The position numbers and the translations under genes are program-made. Below the pieces are notes generated by a model. The model made no database searches, was not told the DNA's origin, and saw only the letters and a program-made list of their open reading frames with translations. A stretch of DNA of 64,000 nucleotides, from NCBI RefSeq assembly GCF_003596405.1, contig NZ_QYUR01000003.1:124001-188000 (forward strand), in the 5' to 3' direction. The DNA comes from Pseudomonas cavernicola (GTDB taxonomy: Bacteria; Pseudomonadota; Gammaproteobacteria; Pseudomonadales; Pseudomonadaceae). This document shows, piece after piece, positions 43,408 through 52,448 of this stretch (positions within the stretch are counted from its first letter, which is position 1; every line of letters begins with the position of its first letter).

Positions 43408-43581
43408 GGGGGCGCATCCTGGCCGGAAACATGGCGCCTATAGCCCCCTCCCCGGGAGCGCTGAGGCTGGTGGGGTAGGGACGCTCCCCCAGCCCCTGCT
43501 CAGCCAGAACGAGAACGTATCCCTAGGTTTTTGTTTTAAATCCCGGTGCTATCTACGCGGGCGCCGACTATGGGCTATCCG
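43408..43581. other. Trailer of cassette 7
   Basis: 174 bases between the DUF4242 stop and attC 7. It includes a GGGAGCG...CGCTCCC inverted repeat (about 43456-43489). No gene seen. Confidence 0.4.
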
Positions 43582-43821
43582 TCACCCGCGGGTCGACTTC
43601 ACTTCATGTACCCATTCACACTTGATGCCGGCCTTCGCATGATGCTTGTGGATCGCTTCGGCGTTCGGGGCGTCCAGCACACAATAGATCTTGTTGTCCT
43701 TCTCGCTGAACAGGATGTCATGGTGCGTGACCCCGAACTCGTCCGGTGGCGAATTCTGTAGTTTGTTTAGCTCGTCCGCTGTTAATGGCTGCATGGGATG
43801 GGCATCGATGAACTTTGGCAT
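43582..43821 (-). CDS. DUF4242 protein, nickel-binding-like (cassette 7)
   Basis: A 79-residue ferredoxin-like-fold protein: MPKFIDAHPMQPLTADELNK, EFGVTHHDILFSEKDNKIYC, then LDAPNAEAIHKHHAKAGIKC. The His-rich pattern matches DUF4242, whose Streptomyces member SCO4226 binds nickel. AGGAG lies upstream of the ATG. The long leader (43822-44044) is non-coding. Physiological role unknown. Confidence 0.8.
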   Translation of the reverse strand: MPKFIDAHPMQPLTADELNKLQNSPPDEFGVTHHDILFSEKDNKIYCVLDAPNAEAIHKHHAKAGIKCEWVHEVKSTRG

Positions 43822-44044
43822 GGTTGTGTCCTCCTGCCGTTTGGATGGTGTGTACTAGTCGATCAGCTCCCAGCGGGAAATGAAAGGCGTTCGATTTCAC
43901 CTTTTCTTGCTGAGTCGGCCCTCTGCTACAGCTATTAACAATAGATTGATAGACCGTATAAGCAAGATTTCGGGCCCTGTTCAATACGCCACCAAAGTCA
44001 AGAGCCATCCTCAGCTAAGACAGTAAGAAAGCCGGCTCTTTGCC
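43822..44044. other. Leader of cassette 7
   Basis: Non-coding, AT-richer than the chromosome. Minus-strand TTGACT (about 43999) and TTGCTT (about 43968) are possible -35 boxes, but no convincing -10 element could be paired with them. Confidence 0.35.
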
Positions 44045-44114
44045 GCCTAACGTTGGAGTTAAAGCCGCGATTCAGCCGTAGGGTGAATCGTCGGCGTTGA
44101 ACGACTTGTTAGAA
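44045..44114 (-). repeat. attC site 8
   Basis: The minus strand reads TTCTAACAAGTCGTTCAACG, a GATTCA/TGAATC stem, then CGGCTTTAACTCCAACGTTA and GGC. This is close to the class 1 integron aadA-type attC in both arms. Confidence 0.93.
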
Positions 44115-44384
44115 CGTGCAGCGTACAGGCCTTTGCAGACCACGGTAGCGACACATTTCAAACGGTTAATCTATAAATTTGATGCTCCCCGAGCAACCCC
44201 AACAAACCCGCGGCTTACGTTATTTTTTGGCCAGCCTGGCTTTCAAAGTTCAACTGGCCGCGATGCCGAAAAATGGCGGAAACGCATGGAAGGCCAAAAG
44301 AGCGCTGAACCTGAAGTAACCACAAAGCCAAAACTACGCTGAACTATGCCGAGCGCTGCGAGCAGTAACTCTAAAGCAAATGTA
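44115..44384. other. Cassette 8 without a convincing gene
   Basis: 270 bases between two good attC sites. The minus strand has an open stretch but only an internal ATG giving 14 codons. The plus strand has an 81-codon frame (44097-44342) that starts inside attC 8 and runs against the array. Neither looks like a typical cassette gene. It may be a promoter-only, RNA-coding or decayed cassette. Confidence 0.5.
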
Positions 44385-44460
44385 ATCTAACGTTTAGGTT
44401 AAGGGGCCGCGGCACGCGGTCCCAGTGAGCGAAGCGAACGGCTTGAACCGTTTGTTAGGG
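44385..44460 (-). repeat. attC site 9
   Basis: The plus strand runs from ATCTAACGTTTAGGTTAAGG to GGCTTGAACCGTTTGTTAGG. On the minus strand the left arm reads CTAACAAACGGTTCAAGCCG, the conserved attC arm. It follows the stop of the secreted-protein gene by 17 bases. Confidence 0.9.
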
Positions 44461-44477
44461 AGTTTAATATTCATAAA

Positions 44478-44885
44478 TCATGCGAGTTGGGGTGCGTGAG
44501 TTACAGCCGGAAATGCATTGATATATTTTTTATCGCTGTAATCTACATTACTTGGACCTTCAATTGTTTTAATCCATCTGTAAGTTGCGCCGTGTAATGG
44601 CGAGTCCTTGTTTCCATCGCACCAAATATCTGGTTCGTTTTGTTTGGATTCCTTGTGTTGGTGGCAAAGATCCCTCATTTCAATAGCATACTGAGATTTG
44701 TCTGTGCCAACATATACCCACGAATGTATGTCTGAAATATTTTGAATGCGAGATTGGTCGTCGCTGTAATCCGGCGCTAAGGTGATTAGCTCTTTTGATT
44801 CGTTGTAACCGCTAAAAGCACCCCAGCCTTCAGCGTGGGCAGATATTGATATTGCAATAATCAAGAATGTAAGGAATGTCTTCAT
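44478..44885 (-). CDS. Secreted protein of unknown function (cassette 9)
   Basis: A 135-residue protein with a Sec signal peptide (MKTFLTFLIIAISISAHAEG, cleavage after AHA). The mature part is acidic: GWGAFSGYNESKELITLAPD, WVYVGTDKSQYAIEMRDLC, DIWCDGNKD. Two Cys could form a disulfide. Strongly AT-rich. First cassette of the array, with a GTTAGGG core 9-15 bases upstream of the ATG. No family recognised. Confidence 0.78.
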   Translation of the reverse strand: MKTFLTFLIIAISISAHAEGWGAFSGYNESKELITLAPDYSDDQSRIQNISDIHSWVYVGTDKSQYAIEMRDLCHQHKESKQNEPDIWCDGNKDSPLHGATYRWIKTIEGPSNVDYSDKKYINAFPAVTHAPQLA

Positions 44886-45155
44886 GCGGATATCCCTAAC
44901 TATAAATAGGCACCAAATGGTGTGATAACGCTTTCACAGGCGTGGTGGATAACATTCCTTGTCCTCATCGCTTTTCCTATCTAGAAAGGGTGTTACAGCG
45001 GCTCAGTGACGGTGTAAGGGAGTTATGCACGATGCTTAAGCCCTGCCGCATTCGATGGTTTTGCAGAAGCCGTGGGCAAAACGCTACTACAGCATAGGGT
45101 GTCCTGCCAACTTCCACTCCTGGCCGAAAACAGAAGTAAGCAACTCCCGCCGAGC
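44886..45155. other. Upstream border of the cassette array
   Basis: Holds the core-like site CCCTAAC (44894-44900; GTTAGGG on the minus strand), directly before cassette 9. The rest, up to dnaE2, shows no gene, no integrase and no clear second core, so it could be a decayed attI or attC. Confidence 0.45.
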
Positions 45156-48100
45156 TCACCGAAAATCTCGGCTCCGCACATCTAGCCCGGTCAGCAGCGG
45201 CGAGAGATCGCACAGCCGCCGGGCGATCACATGCCGCACGCCGTCTACCGCTTCCAGGCGCCCATCCACCTGCAGCAGTTGCGATTCGACCAGCTCCCGC
45301 CGCTGGCGCTCAGCCAAATCGTGCCAGACCACGACATTGATCATTCCGTGCTCGTCTTCCAGCGTTACGAAGGTCACGCCGCTGGCGGTCTGCGGTCGCT
45401 GCCGCCCCGTCACCAGGCCTGCGACGCTGACGTTTCGTCCATGCTCGATGCCGGCCAGCTCCCGTGAATTGCGGCAGCGCCTGGCGCTGAGCTGGCGGCG
45501 CAGCAGTGACAGCGGGTGCGGGCCCAGGGTCGTGCCTAGCGTCGCGTAGTCGGCGTACAGATCTTCGCCGACCGTGGGGAGCGGCAGGGCCACTTGAACC
45601 TCTTCTTGCGCAGGCAGATCGGCAAATAATGGAGGCTGAACCGCAACGGCGGCCACTGCCCAACGGGCCCGGTGCCGGTGTCCGGCCAGGCCGCGCAGGG
45701 CGCCGGCATCGGCCAACAAACTGCGCGCCCGAGCATCCAGCCTGGCGCAATCGCTAAGGTCGGTAACTGCTGTAAAGGGACGAACCTGCCTGGCCGCCTC
45801 GATACGCCGGGCATCGTCCTCGCGCAAGCCACGCACCATCCTCAGGCCCAGTCGGATGGCGGGCTGCTCTGCCCTGCCCGCCTCCAGCGTGCAGTCCCAA
45901 TCGCTGTAGCGCACGTCCACCGGGCGGATCTCGATGCGATGCCGGCGAGCGTCTTGCAGGATCTGGTCGGGGCTGTAGAAGCCCATAGGCCAGCTGTTGA
46001 TCAGGGCGCAGGCATAGGCGGCCGGCTCGTGGCATTTCAGCCAGCAGCTGGCGTAGGTCAGCAGGGCGAAGCTGGCCGCGTGGGATTCGGGGAAACCGTA
46101 GCTGCCGAAGCCCTTGATCTGCTCGAAGATGCGGGCGGCGAAATCGGCCGTGTAGCCGCGTTCGAGCATGCCGCGGGTCAGGCGTTCCTGATGCGGCTGC
46201 AAACCGCCGTGACGTTTCCAGGCGGCCATCGAGCGGCGCAGCTGGTCGGCCTCGCCCGGCGTATAGCCGGCGGCGACGATGGCCAGTTCCATCACCTGTT
46301 CCTGAAACAGCGGTACGCCCAGGGTCCGCTCGAAGACCTTGCGCAAGGCCTCCGACGGATAGGTCACCGGCTCCTCGCCGTTACGCCGCCGCAAGTAGGG
46401 ATGAACCATGTCACCCTGGATCGGGCCAGGGCGAACGATAGCCACCTCGATGACCAGGTCGTAGAAGTTCTTGGGCTTGAGCCGCGGCAGCATCGCCATC
46501 TGCGCGCGCGATTCGATTTGGAACACGCCGACGGTGTCGGCGCGGCCGATCATCTCGTAGGTTTTCGCGTCCTCCGCCGGGATGGTCGCCAGCGTCAGGT
46601 CGCGGCCGCGGTAGCGGCGCAGCAGGTCGAAGGTGCGGCGCAAGGCGCTGAGCATCCCTAGCGCGAGGATATCGACCTTGAGCAGGCCGACCAGGTCCAG
46701 GTCGTCCTTGTCCCACTGGATGATGGTGCGCTCGGCCATGGCGGCGTTCTCCACCGGCACCAGCGTCTCTAGCGGCTGTTCGGAGATGACGAAACCGCCG
46801 GGGTGCTGTGACAGATGGCGAGGGAAACCAATGAGTTCGCCGGTGAGCGTCAGCACCCGCCGCAGCACCGGGCTGTCCGGGTCGAAGCCGCATTCGAGCA
46901 GGCGCTCGGCCGAGGGTGGGCGGTCGCTCCAATGACCGCAGCAGTCGGCCAGCGCGTTGACCTGGTCCGGCGGCAGGCCGAGGGCCTTGGCAACGTCGCG
47001 CACTGCGCCGGCGCCATGGTAGGTGCTGGCCACGGCGGTGAGCGCTGCCCGGCTCCGGCCGTAGCGCTGGAACACGTACTGCAGCACCTCTTCGCGGCGT
47101 TCATGCTCGAAGTCCACATCGATGTCGGGTGGCTCGTTGCGCTCCTTGGAGAGGAAACGCTCGAACAGCATGTTCATCCGCGCAGGATCGATCTCGGTGA
47201 TGCCCAGCGCGTAGCACACCGCCGAGTTGGCGGCCGAGCCTCGTCCCTGACAGAGGATGTGCCGGCTGCGGGCGAAGCGGACGATGTCGTGCACCGTGAG
47301 GAAGTAACTCTCGTAGCGCAGCTCGGCGATCAGCGTCAGCTCGCGCTCGACAAGATCTCGCGCCTTCTGCGCAATTCCTTGCGGCCAGCGCCAACGCATG
47401 CCCTGTTCGGTCAGTTCGCGCAGCCAGGACGTAGGGGTATGCCCCTCAGGCACCAGTTCGTGCGGGTACTGGTAGCGCAGCTGACCCAGGTCGAAGGTGC
47501 AGCGCTGCGCGATATGCAGCGACTCGGCCAGCAGCTCAGGCGGATAGAGCTCGGCCAGAAGCTCTCGGCTGCGCAGGTGACGTTCACCGTTGGCGAACAG
47601 GCGATACCCGGCCTCGGCCACAGTGCAGTGGTGGCGGATGGAGGTCATTGTGTCCTGCAGGGCGCGACGGCCGCGGGCGTGCATGTGCACGTCGCCGGTG
47701 GCGACCGCCGGAATTTCCAGGGCGGCAGCCAATGCCTGCAGCCGGGCCAGACGCTGTGCATCGTCCGGCCCCCGGTGCAGTTCGACCGCTAGCCACAGCC
47801 GGGCGGGAAAGAGCGTGCGCAACCAACGCCCCTCCCCTTCGTCGTTTGGACTATCCGGCAGCCAGAGGGCGAACAGCCCGGACAACGGCTCGGCAAAGTC
47901 CTCGCGCAGCAACCGGTATTCGCCTTTTTTGGCTCGGCGTCTGGCCTGGGTGATCAACCGGCACAGCGCCTGGTAACCGCTCAGGTTCTCCGCCAGCAGA
48001 ACGAGTTTGGGACCCGCCTGGATGCGCACCTCGCTGCCGACGATCAGCGGCAGACCGGTCTCTTTCGATGCCTGCCAGGCACGCACGATGCCGGCTAGGC

Positions 48101-48296
48101 TGCACTCGTCGGTGATCGCCAGGGCCTGATAGCCATGGCGCTTGGCGCGCTCGAACAGCTCCTTGGCGCTGGAGGCCCCGCGCTGGAAGCTGAAGTTCGA
48201 CAGGCAGTGCAACTCGGCATAGTCGGCGCTCAGAGTCTGTCCATGATCTGCTGCGCGTCGGCCATACTGCGTTGAAATCAGGCTCAGAATGCTCAT
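45156..48296 (-). CDS. dnaE2: Error-prone DNA polymerase DnaE2 (ImuC)
   Basis: A 1046-residue C-family polymerase that extends across damaged template in the SOS mutasome together with ImuA and ImuB. The PHP domain begins [17 protein letters not shown] (about residue 26). The palm has catalytic Asp residues in [20 protein letters not shown] (about 393). The finger, helix-hairpin-helix and C-terminal OB regions ([20 protein letters not shown]) are present. Length and motifs are normal. Last gene of the imu operon, 76 bases after imuB. Confidence 0.95.
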   Translation of the reverse strand: MSILSLISTQYGRRAADHGQTLSADYAELHCLSNFSFQRGASSAKELFERAKRHGYQALAITDECSLAGIVRAWQASKETGLPLIVGSEVRIQAGPKLVLLAENLSGYQALCRLITQARRRAKKGEYRLLREDFAEPLSGLFALWLPDSPNDEGEGRWLRTLFPARLWLAVELHRGPDDAQRLARLQALAAALEIPAVATGDVHMHARGRRALQDTMTSIRHHCTVAEAGYRLFANGERHLRSRELLAELYPPELLAESLHIAQRCTFDLGQLRYQYPHELVPEGHTPTSWLRELTEQGMRWRWPQGIAQKARDLVERELTLIAELRYESYFLTVHDIVRFARSRHILCQGRGSAANSAVCYALGITEIDPARMNMLFERFLSKERNEPPDIDVDFEHERREEVLQYVFQRYGRSRAALTAVASTYHGAGAVRDVAKALGLPPDQVNALADCCGHWSDRPPSAERLLECGFDPDSPVLRRVLTLTGELIGFPRHLSQHPGGFVISEQPLETLVPVENAAMAERTIIQWDKDDLDLVGLLKVDILALGMLSALRRTFDLLRRYRGRDLTLATIPAEDAKTYEMIGRADTVGVFQIESRAQMAMLPRLKPKNFYDLVIEVAIVRPGPIQGDMVHPYLRRRNGEEPVTYPSEALRKVFERTLGVPLFQEQVMELAIVAAGYTPGEADQLRRSMAAWKRHGGLQPHQERLTRGMLERGYTADFAARIFEQIKGFGSYGFPESHAASFALLTYASCWLKCHEPAAYACALINSWPMGFYSPDQILQDARRHRIEIRPVDVRYSDWDCTLEAGRAEQPAIRLGLRMVRGLREDDARRIEAARQVRPFTAVTDLSDCARLDARARSLLADAGALRGLAGHRHRARWAVAAVAVQPPLFADLPAQEEVQVALPLPTVGEDLYADYATLGTTLGPHPLSLLRRQLSARRCRNSRELAGIEHGRNVSVAGLVTGRQRPQTASGVTFVTLEDEHGMINVVVWHDLAERQRRELVESQLLQVDGRLEAVDGVRHVIARRLCDLSPLLTGLDVRSRDFR

Positions 48297-48372
48297 TTAC
48301 AGCTCGTAAACTCCGCTTCTTCGCCCGATTTCGCCTTGTCTGGCTCTAGCTCGCGCGATCATGAACAGACTC

Positions 48373-49788
48373 TCATGCGAACCACCCGTGCAGCAGCAAG
48401 GGCCCCGACTCGCCGATGGGCCGGTAGACCCAGGCCTGCTGGCCGCTGCGGGTCTCGATCAGGTAATAGTCGCGGCGCACGTCGCCGCCGTCCCACCAAC
48501 CCGACTCCAGGCGCTCGGGGCCGGCGAGGATCCGCGGCGCGGCCTCGCGCAGGGGAATGGGCTTGCGCAGCAGCCAGCCGGGGCGCAGCAGACCGGGCGG
48601 TGCCTGGCTCACCTTGGTGTCGCTGTCCGCTTGCCAGGTGCGTTCGGGGCGGTGATCGGCATGCGCGCGTAGCCCATGCACCGCCTCGTCACCGAGGCGT
48701 GCGCGCAGCCGCTCGCGCAACTGCTCCCAGGGCAGGGATTGCTGCGGGCGTTCGTCGAACAGCTCGCGGTGCTCGGGGACAAATGCCGGCAGATCGCGCG
48801 CCACCAGGCGGACCGCGCGCACCGGCGCAGGAACTTGCACTTGTTCCAGCCGTCCGCGTGCCAGCTCGAACAGCATGCTGGCTTCCCGTTCGGCACTCAG
48901 CAGCCCGACCGAGACCAGGGTGTCCTCGCCATCCCGGTGTTCCAAGTGCAGGACGAAGCGCTGTACACCAGTGTCGCGGCCGCCCAGGAACGCGGCCAGG
49001 TCGGCAATCAGACGCTTGAGCGGAAACAACAGCGCCTGGTTCGATTCGACCTCGAAATTCAGTTCGATGCGCACGTCGAATTCGTCCGGCGGCAGGTAGC
49101 AGTCCAGCGCCAGCGGCCGTTCGCCCAGTAAGGTATCCAGGTGCCGCAGCACCTCGGCCGGGAAGCGCCGCGCGACGGTATCGCGCGGCAAGGCCAGCAC
49201 CTGCCGCAAGGTGCGCAGGCCCATGCGCCCGAAGGCAGTGGCGACTTCACGGGAGAGGCCGATGCGCTCGACCGGCATCTGCCCCAGGGCTTGGCGCAAC
49301 GCATCCAGCGTCGGAATCGCCAAGCCGTCATGGGCGTTGGCCAGCACTCGTGCCGCCGCCGGGTTGGGCGCGACCACGATGCGATGGCGGAAACCCAGGG
49401 TGGTCAGCTCTTCGCGCAGGCGTGCCTCGAACCGCGGCCAGGGCCCGAACAGCCCCATGCTGGATTCGATCTCCAGCAGCAAGGCACGCGGGTACTGCAG
49501 GCTGACCTGCGAGCTGAAGCGGTAGGCCCAAGCCGCCAGGAAGCGCTGCCAGCGCTCGATCTCCGCTGGGTCGTACTCGACCATGGCGAAATCGCGGGTC
49601 AGCGCGTGCGCGGCGGTCAGCGACTGGCCGGGGCGCAGGCCGAGCGCGCGAGCGGACTGATTGAGGGCCTGCAGCACGCGACGCTGTGGAGTACCGGCAA
49701 GCAGGGCCAATGGCTCCGCGGGATTAGCGCGACCGCGAAGGACAGCATCCAGTGCCAATTGCGGCAGTAATATACAAGCCCAGCGCAT
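48373..49788 (-). CDS. imuB: Y-family polymerase-like protein ImuB
   Basis: A 471-residue protein starting MRWACILLPQLALDAVLRG at 49788; the frame is open further but overlaps imuA. It has a Y-family fold but lacks the acidic catalytic triad of active enzymes, and serves as the hub that binds the beta clamp, ImuA and DnaE2. The QVSLQYPRALLLEIESSMGLFG region and the helix-hairpin-helix (IPTLDALRQALGQMPVERIG) are typical. The gene starts eight bases after imuA. Confidence 0.93.
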   Translation of the reverse strand: MRWACILLPQLALDAVLRGRANPAEPLALLAGTPQRRVLQALNQSARALGLRPGQSLTAAHALTRDFAMVEYDPAEIERWQRFLAAWAYRFSSQVSLQYPRALLLEIESSMGLFGPWPRFEARLREELTTLGFRHRIVVAPNPAAARVLANAHDGLAIPTLDALRQALGQMPVERIGLSREVATAFGRMGLRTLRQVLALPRDTVARRFPAEVLRHLDTLLGERPLALDCYLPPDEFDVRIELNFEVESNQALLFPLKRLIADLAAFLGGRDTGVQRFVLHLEHRDGEDTLVSVGLLSAEREASMLFELARGRLEQVQVPAPVRAVRLVARDLPAFVPEHRELFDERPQQSLPWEQLRERLRARLGDEAVHGLRAHADHRPERTWQADSDTKVSQAPPGLLRPGWLLRKPIPLREAAPRILAGPERLESGWWDGGDVRRDYYLIETRSGQQAWVYRPIGESGPLLLHGWFA

Positions 49789-49795
49789 GGCGATC

Positions 49796-50413
49796 TCATT
49801 GCCCCACGGCGAAAGGGATCGGCGCCGTGGGCGGCAGGCCGCCACGACACTTGAGCACCCGCAGCTGCGCCGGGCGGGCATCGATGGCGATGCGCAGCGC
49901 CGCCGGAGAAGGATTGAGCGCCGCCGCGTGGGGCCGGTAGGCAAAGGCCAGGGTTTGGCCGGTCTCGGCGGCGACCTGGAGCCGGCGCAAGGCGCGATCG
50001 TCCGCCTGCTGCGGCCAGCACAGCACCGCGCCGCAGCTGCCCGAGCGCAGGCATTGCTCGGCCGCCCACAGGGCATCGCGCTGGCTCGCCTCGATCACCG
50101 CAAGCCAGCGCAGGTCCACGCCGGCGGCCTGCCAGGCCTGCGGATAGGGAACATAGGGCGGCGCCACCAGGACGATCCGCTGCGCAGCGCCGCTCAGCCG
50201 CGCCAAGGTCGGCCACAGCAGCCGCAACTCACGGATGCCATCTGCCGGAAGCAAAATCTCGCTGAGCGCAGAATCGGGCCAACCGCCCGCCGGAAGCGCC
50301 GCATCCAGCGCAGCATGGCCGGTCGGCTGAGCGCTCGGCGGCCGCGCCGTCGGCTGGCCCTTCCAGACCCGACGCTCGTCCAGCAGCGTATCAAGGGCAA
50401 CGACGGTGCCCAT
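49796..50413 (-). CDS. imuA: ImuA, RecA-like mutasome component
   Basis: A 205-residue RecA-fold protein that lacks most of the ATPase core. Start MGTVVALDTLLDERRVWKG at 50413 (two adjacent ATG codons). The GWPDSALSEILLP and LRLLWPTLARLSGAAQRIVL segments are typical. First gene of imuA-imuB-dnaE2, 75 bases downstream of a LexA box, so it is induced by DNA damage. Confidence 0.92.
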   Translation of the reverse strand: MGTVVALDTLLDERRVWKGQPTARPPSAQPTGHAALDAALPAGGWPDSALSEILLPADGIRELRLLWPTLARLSGAAQRIVLVAPPYVPYPQAWQAAGVDLRWLAVIEASQRDALWAAEQCLRSGSCGAVLCWPQQADDRALRRLQVAAETGQTLAFAYRPHAAALNPSPAALRIAIDARPAQLRVLKCRGGLPPTAPIPFAVGQ

Positions 50414-50484
50414 CATCGCCACCCAAGCAGTGCACTGGAGACGCCAGCGGTCACGGCACTGGGCATAACAACAAACCCCAAGAA

Positions 50485-51000
50485 TTACTGTATTTCTATA
50501 CAGTACTCCACATACCAATCCCCTACAAGGGGCGCTGCCCGGCTCCCCGCCATAGGGCCTCTTGGCTGCTTCGATGGTGGATAAAAGAGCGTTATCCCCC
50601 TACACAGGGTTGTTCTCGTAGGAGCTTGTGACCCACAGGGATGTAGGGAATGCGACAAGCCGTAAGGCACGGCTGCCGCCTCGCGATCCTGCGGAGGAAA
50701 AGCATCGCGAGCATCGCTCCTACATGCGGGTACGGGCTGCAAGCGGTCTGCTACAAGGCCAATAGGTGTAGCTCGAGCACCTACGAGAGAGTGCGCTTTA
50801 TTCGGAGACAGCACACTAGACTGGCTGTTAATTCTGAGGTGCTCGCCCAGCCAGAGGCCGAGATGCTCGCTGGCGACCTGCTTCGCGCCATCGGCCCGGT
50901 AGCCACGGGCCTCCAGCACAGCAGAGAAATGCCGCCGAACCCGGTCGGCGACCGGTTCGACGAGTTGATCCCAGTCGGGTTCCCGTGGCTTAGAAGTCAA
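50485..51000 (-). CDS. Possible small gene overlapping the end of pcaG, 3' part doubtful
   Basis: An ATG at 51000 overlaps the pcaG end. The first 60 codons (MTSKPREPDWDQLVEPVADR, then RRHFSAVLEARGYRADGAKQ and LGLWLGEHLRINS) look like a real, amphipathic protein. After about 50815 the frame runs through REP-like repeat DNA and reads like non-coding sequence up to a stop at 50485, within the LexA box. It may be a gene truncated by repeat insertion. Family unknown. Confidence 0.35.
   Translation of the reverse strand: MTSKPREPDWDQLVEPVADRVRRHFSAVLEARGYRADGAKQVASEHLGLWLGEHLRINSQSSVLSPNKAHSLVGARATPIGLVADRLQPVPACRSDARDAFPPQDREAAAVPYGLSHSLHPCGSQAPTRTTLCRGITLFYPPSKQPRGPMAGSRAAPLVGDWYVEYCIEIQ
50488..50503 (-). 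promoter_or_regulatory. LexA (SOS) box of the imu operon
   Basis: CTGTATTTCTATACAG has the full CTG-N10-CAG form with an AT-rich centre. It lies upstream of imuA, where LexA would repress the whole operon until DNA damage. Confidence 0.95.
50618..50723. repeat. REP-type palindrome (GTAGGAGC family)
   Basis: GTAGGAGC (50618-50625) and its complement GCTCCTAC (50716-50723) bracket about 90 bases that include a CGCGAtCC/GcATCGCG arm pair. Same family as 28983-29048. Confidence 0.65.
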
Positions 51001-51595
51001 AGAAAACCGTTTCCCCTTCTCCCTGGATGCGGATATCGAAGCGGTAGGCCGCCTTGCCGTCCACTTCGCAGCGGTTGGCTACCAAGGTTTCCCGGCGCTG
51101 CGGCTGCTCGATCAGGTTGAGCACCGGGCACTTGGCATTGGCCTCGGACTCGTCGTCGAAGTACAGACGGGTTTGCAGGTGAATGTTGATGCCGCGGGCG
51201 AACAGCGAAACGTTGATATGCGGCGCCATCGGCACCCCGGAGGCATTCTTCAGCACGCCCGGTTTGACGGTTTTCAGCGTCCACTCACCGGCATCGAAAG
51301 TGGTCGCGGTGCGGCCGAAGCTGTTGAAGGGTTTCTCCAGATCGAAGGTACTGTCATAGACGCCCTCATGGTTGGCCTGCCAGAACTCCAAGAAGGAGTC
51401 GCGCACCAGATGGCCGTTACCGTCGTAGACTTTGCCGATCAGGATGATGTGTTCACCGGGCGCGCCCGGTTTGGCCATTTCGTTCCAGATTTCCTGGTCG
51501 CGGGTCGGGTTGCCGGCGGCCGCCAGGGCCAGGCCGATATGGACGTAGGGGCCGGCGGTTTGCGAAGGGGTTTCCGGCAGCAGTTCGATAGGCAT
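50990..51595 (-). CDS. pcaG: Protocatechuate 3,4-dioxygenase, alpha subunit
   Basis: A 201-residue subunit of the enzyme that opens protocatechuate to 3-carboxy-cis,cis-muconate, the entry to the beta-ketoadipate pathway. It begins MPIELLPETPSQTAGPYVHI, contains LEFWQANHEGVYDSTFDLEK and ends GEGETVFFDF. It shares the fold of PcaH but not its iron ligands. It follows pcaH by 12 bases. Confidence 0.95.
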   Translation of the reverse strand: MPIELLPETPSQTAGPYVHIGLALAAAGNPTRDQEIWNEMAKPGAPGEHIILIGKVYDGNGHLVRDSFLEFWQANHEGVYDSTFDLEKPFNSFGRTATTFDAGEWTLKTVKPGVLKNASGVPMAPHINVSLFARGINIHLQTRLYFDDESEANAKCPVLNLIEQPQRRETLVANRCEVDGKAAYRFDIRIQGEGETVFFDF

Positions 51596-51607
51596 GCGCG
51601 TATCTCC

Positions 51608-52327
51608 TTAGCAGTTTTCGAAGTGAGTCTTGCGCTGGCCGCGCAGGACGATGTCGAAGCGGTAGGCCAGGCAATCCATCGGATTGGCCATGCTCATGTC
51701 GAGCTTGGCGATCAGGCTCTGCACCGCATCCGGGTTGGCGATCGACTTGACGATCGGGCACATGGGGATCAGCGGATCGCCTTCGAAATACAGTTGGGTG
51801 ATCAGACGGGTAGAGATCGACGGGCCACTGATGGAGAAGTGGATATGCGCCGGACGCCAGTCGTTCGGGCCGTTGCGCCACGGATAAGGGCCGGGCTTGA
51901 TGGTGCGGAAACTGTAGTAGCCCTCACTGTCGGTCAGGGCACGGCCGACGCCACCGAAGTTCGGGTCCAGCGGCGCCAGGTAGCGGTCGTTCTTGTGCCG
52001 GTAGCGGCCGCCAGCGTTGGCCTGCCACATTTCCACCAAGGTGTGCGGCACCGGTTTGCCGTACTGGTCGCAGACACGGCCGGAGACGATGATCCGCTCG
52101 CCCACTGGCAGGCCGCCATTGTTGAAGTTCAGCAGTAGATCGTTGTCGAACTTGCCCATCTTCAGGTGCGAGAAGTCCGGGCCGCTGGTTTCGGAAACCG
52201 ACTGAGAAATGCTCACCAGCGCCTGGCGCTGCGAACGCGCGACCGAGGTCTTGTAGTCGGGCGTGAGGGCTTTGGGATGCCAGTTTCGGTCACGAATGAC
52301 GAAGCGGCTGTTGTCCGCATCAGACAT
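51608..52327 (-). CDS. pcaH: Protocatechuate 3,4-dioxygenase, beta subunit
   Basis: A 239-residue catalytic subunit. Iron ligands are Tyr in AGGRYRHKN (about 108), Tyr in PGPYPWRNG (about 147) and two His in RPAHIHFSI (about 160 and 162). Full length. It probably shares a transcript with pcaG, and has pcaQ and a PcaQ-type box upstream. Confidence 0.96.
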   Translation of the reverse strand: MSDADNSRFVIRDRNWHPKALTPDYKTSVARSQRQALVSISQSVSETSGPDFSHLKMGKFDNDLLLNFNNGGLPVGERIIVSGRVCDQYGKPVPHTLVEMWQANAGGRYRHKNDRYLAPLDPNFGGVGRALTDSEGYYSFRTIKPGPYPWRNGPNDWRPAHIHFSISGPSISTRLITQLYFEGDPLIPMCPIVKSIANPDAVQSLIAKLDMSMANPMDCLAYRFDIVLRGQRKTHFENC

Positions 52328-52432
52328 GTCGGTTTCCTCCTGCTTGATTTATCGAGTGGCCTGAGCAACAGGCTGGGTCTGCAGTCTCGAACAACAGCCG
52401 AAGGACGAAAACTGAAAAGATGCCGGTCAGAC

Positions 52433-52448
52433 ATAACCAATCGGTTAT
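52433..52448. promoter_or_regulatory. PcaQ-type binding site upstream of pcaHG
   Basis: ATAACC-AATC-GGTTAT is a palindrome matching the ATAACC-N4-GGTTAA motif described for PcaQ in rhizobia. It includes the pcaQ stop codon and lies 106 bases upstream of the pcaH start, the usual distance for LysR activators. Confidence 0.75.

Larger units (their letters stand above)
39390..44900 (-). mobile_element. Integron cassette array without an integrase (CALIN-type)
   Basis: Nine short units, each with at most one minus-strand gene ending close to a palindromic site, follow each other with little spare DNA. The sites are bounded on the plus strand by RYYYAAC and GTTRRRY cores (for example GCCTAAC...GTTAGGC at 43341-43407). 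On the minus strand several carry the arms of the aadA-type attC (CTAACA-N-GTTCAAGCCG and GGCTTTAACTCCAACGTTAG). Orientation is uniform, with recombination cores at the lower-coordinate end of each site. No intI-like recombinase lies in 36-51 kb. GC content varies strongly from gene to gene. Confidence 0.85.

Noticed and set aside
44097..44342. 81-codon plus-strand frame in cassette 8
   Set aside because: It starts inside attC 8, runs against the orientation of all cassettes and has no ribosome site; kept only as a remark in the cassette 8 entry.
45672..46661. Long plus-strand frames over dnaE2 (also 46815-47792)
   Set aside because: dnaE2 is intact and full length; these frames have no motif or start signal.
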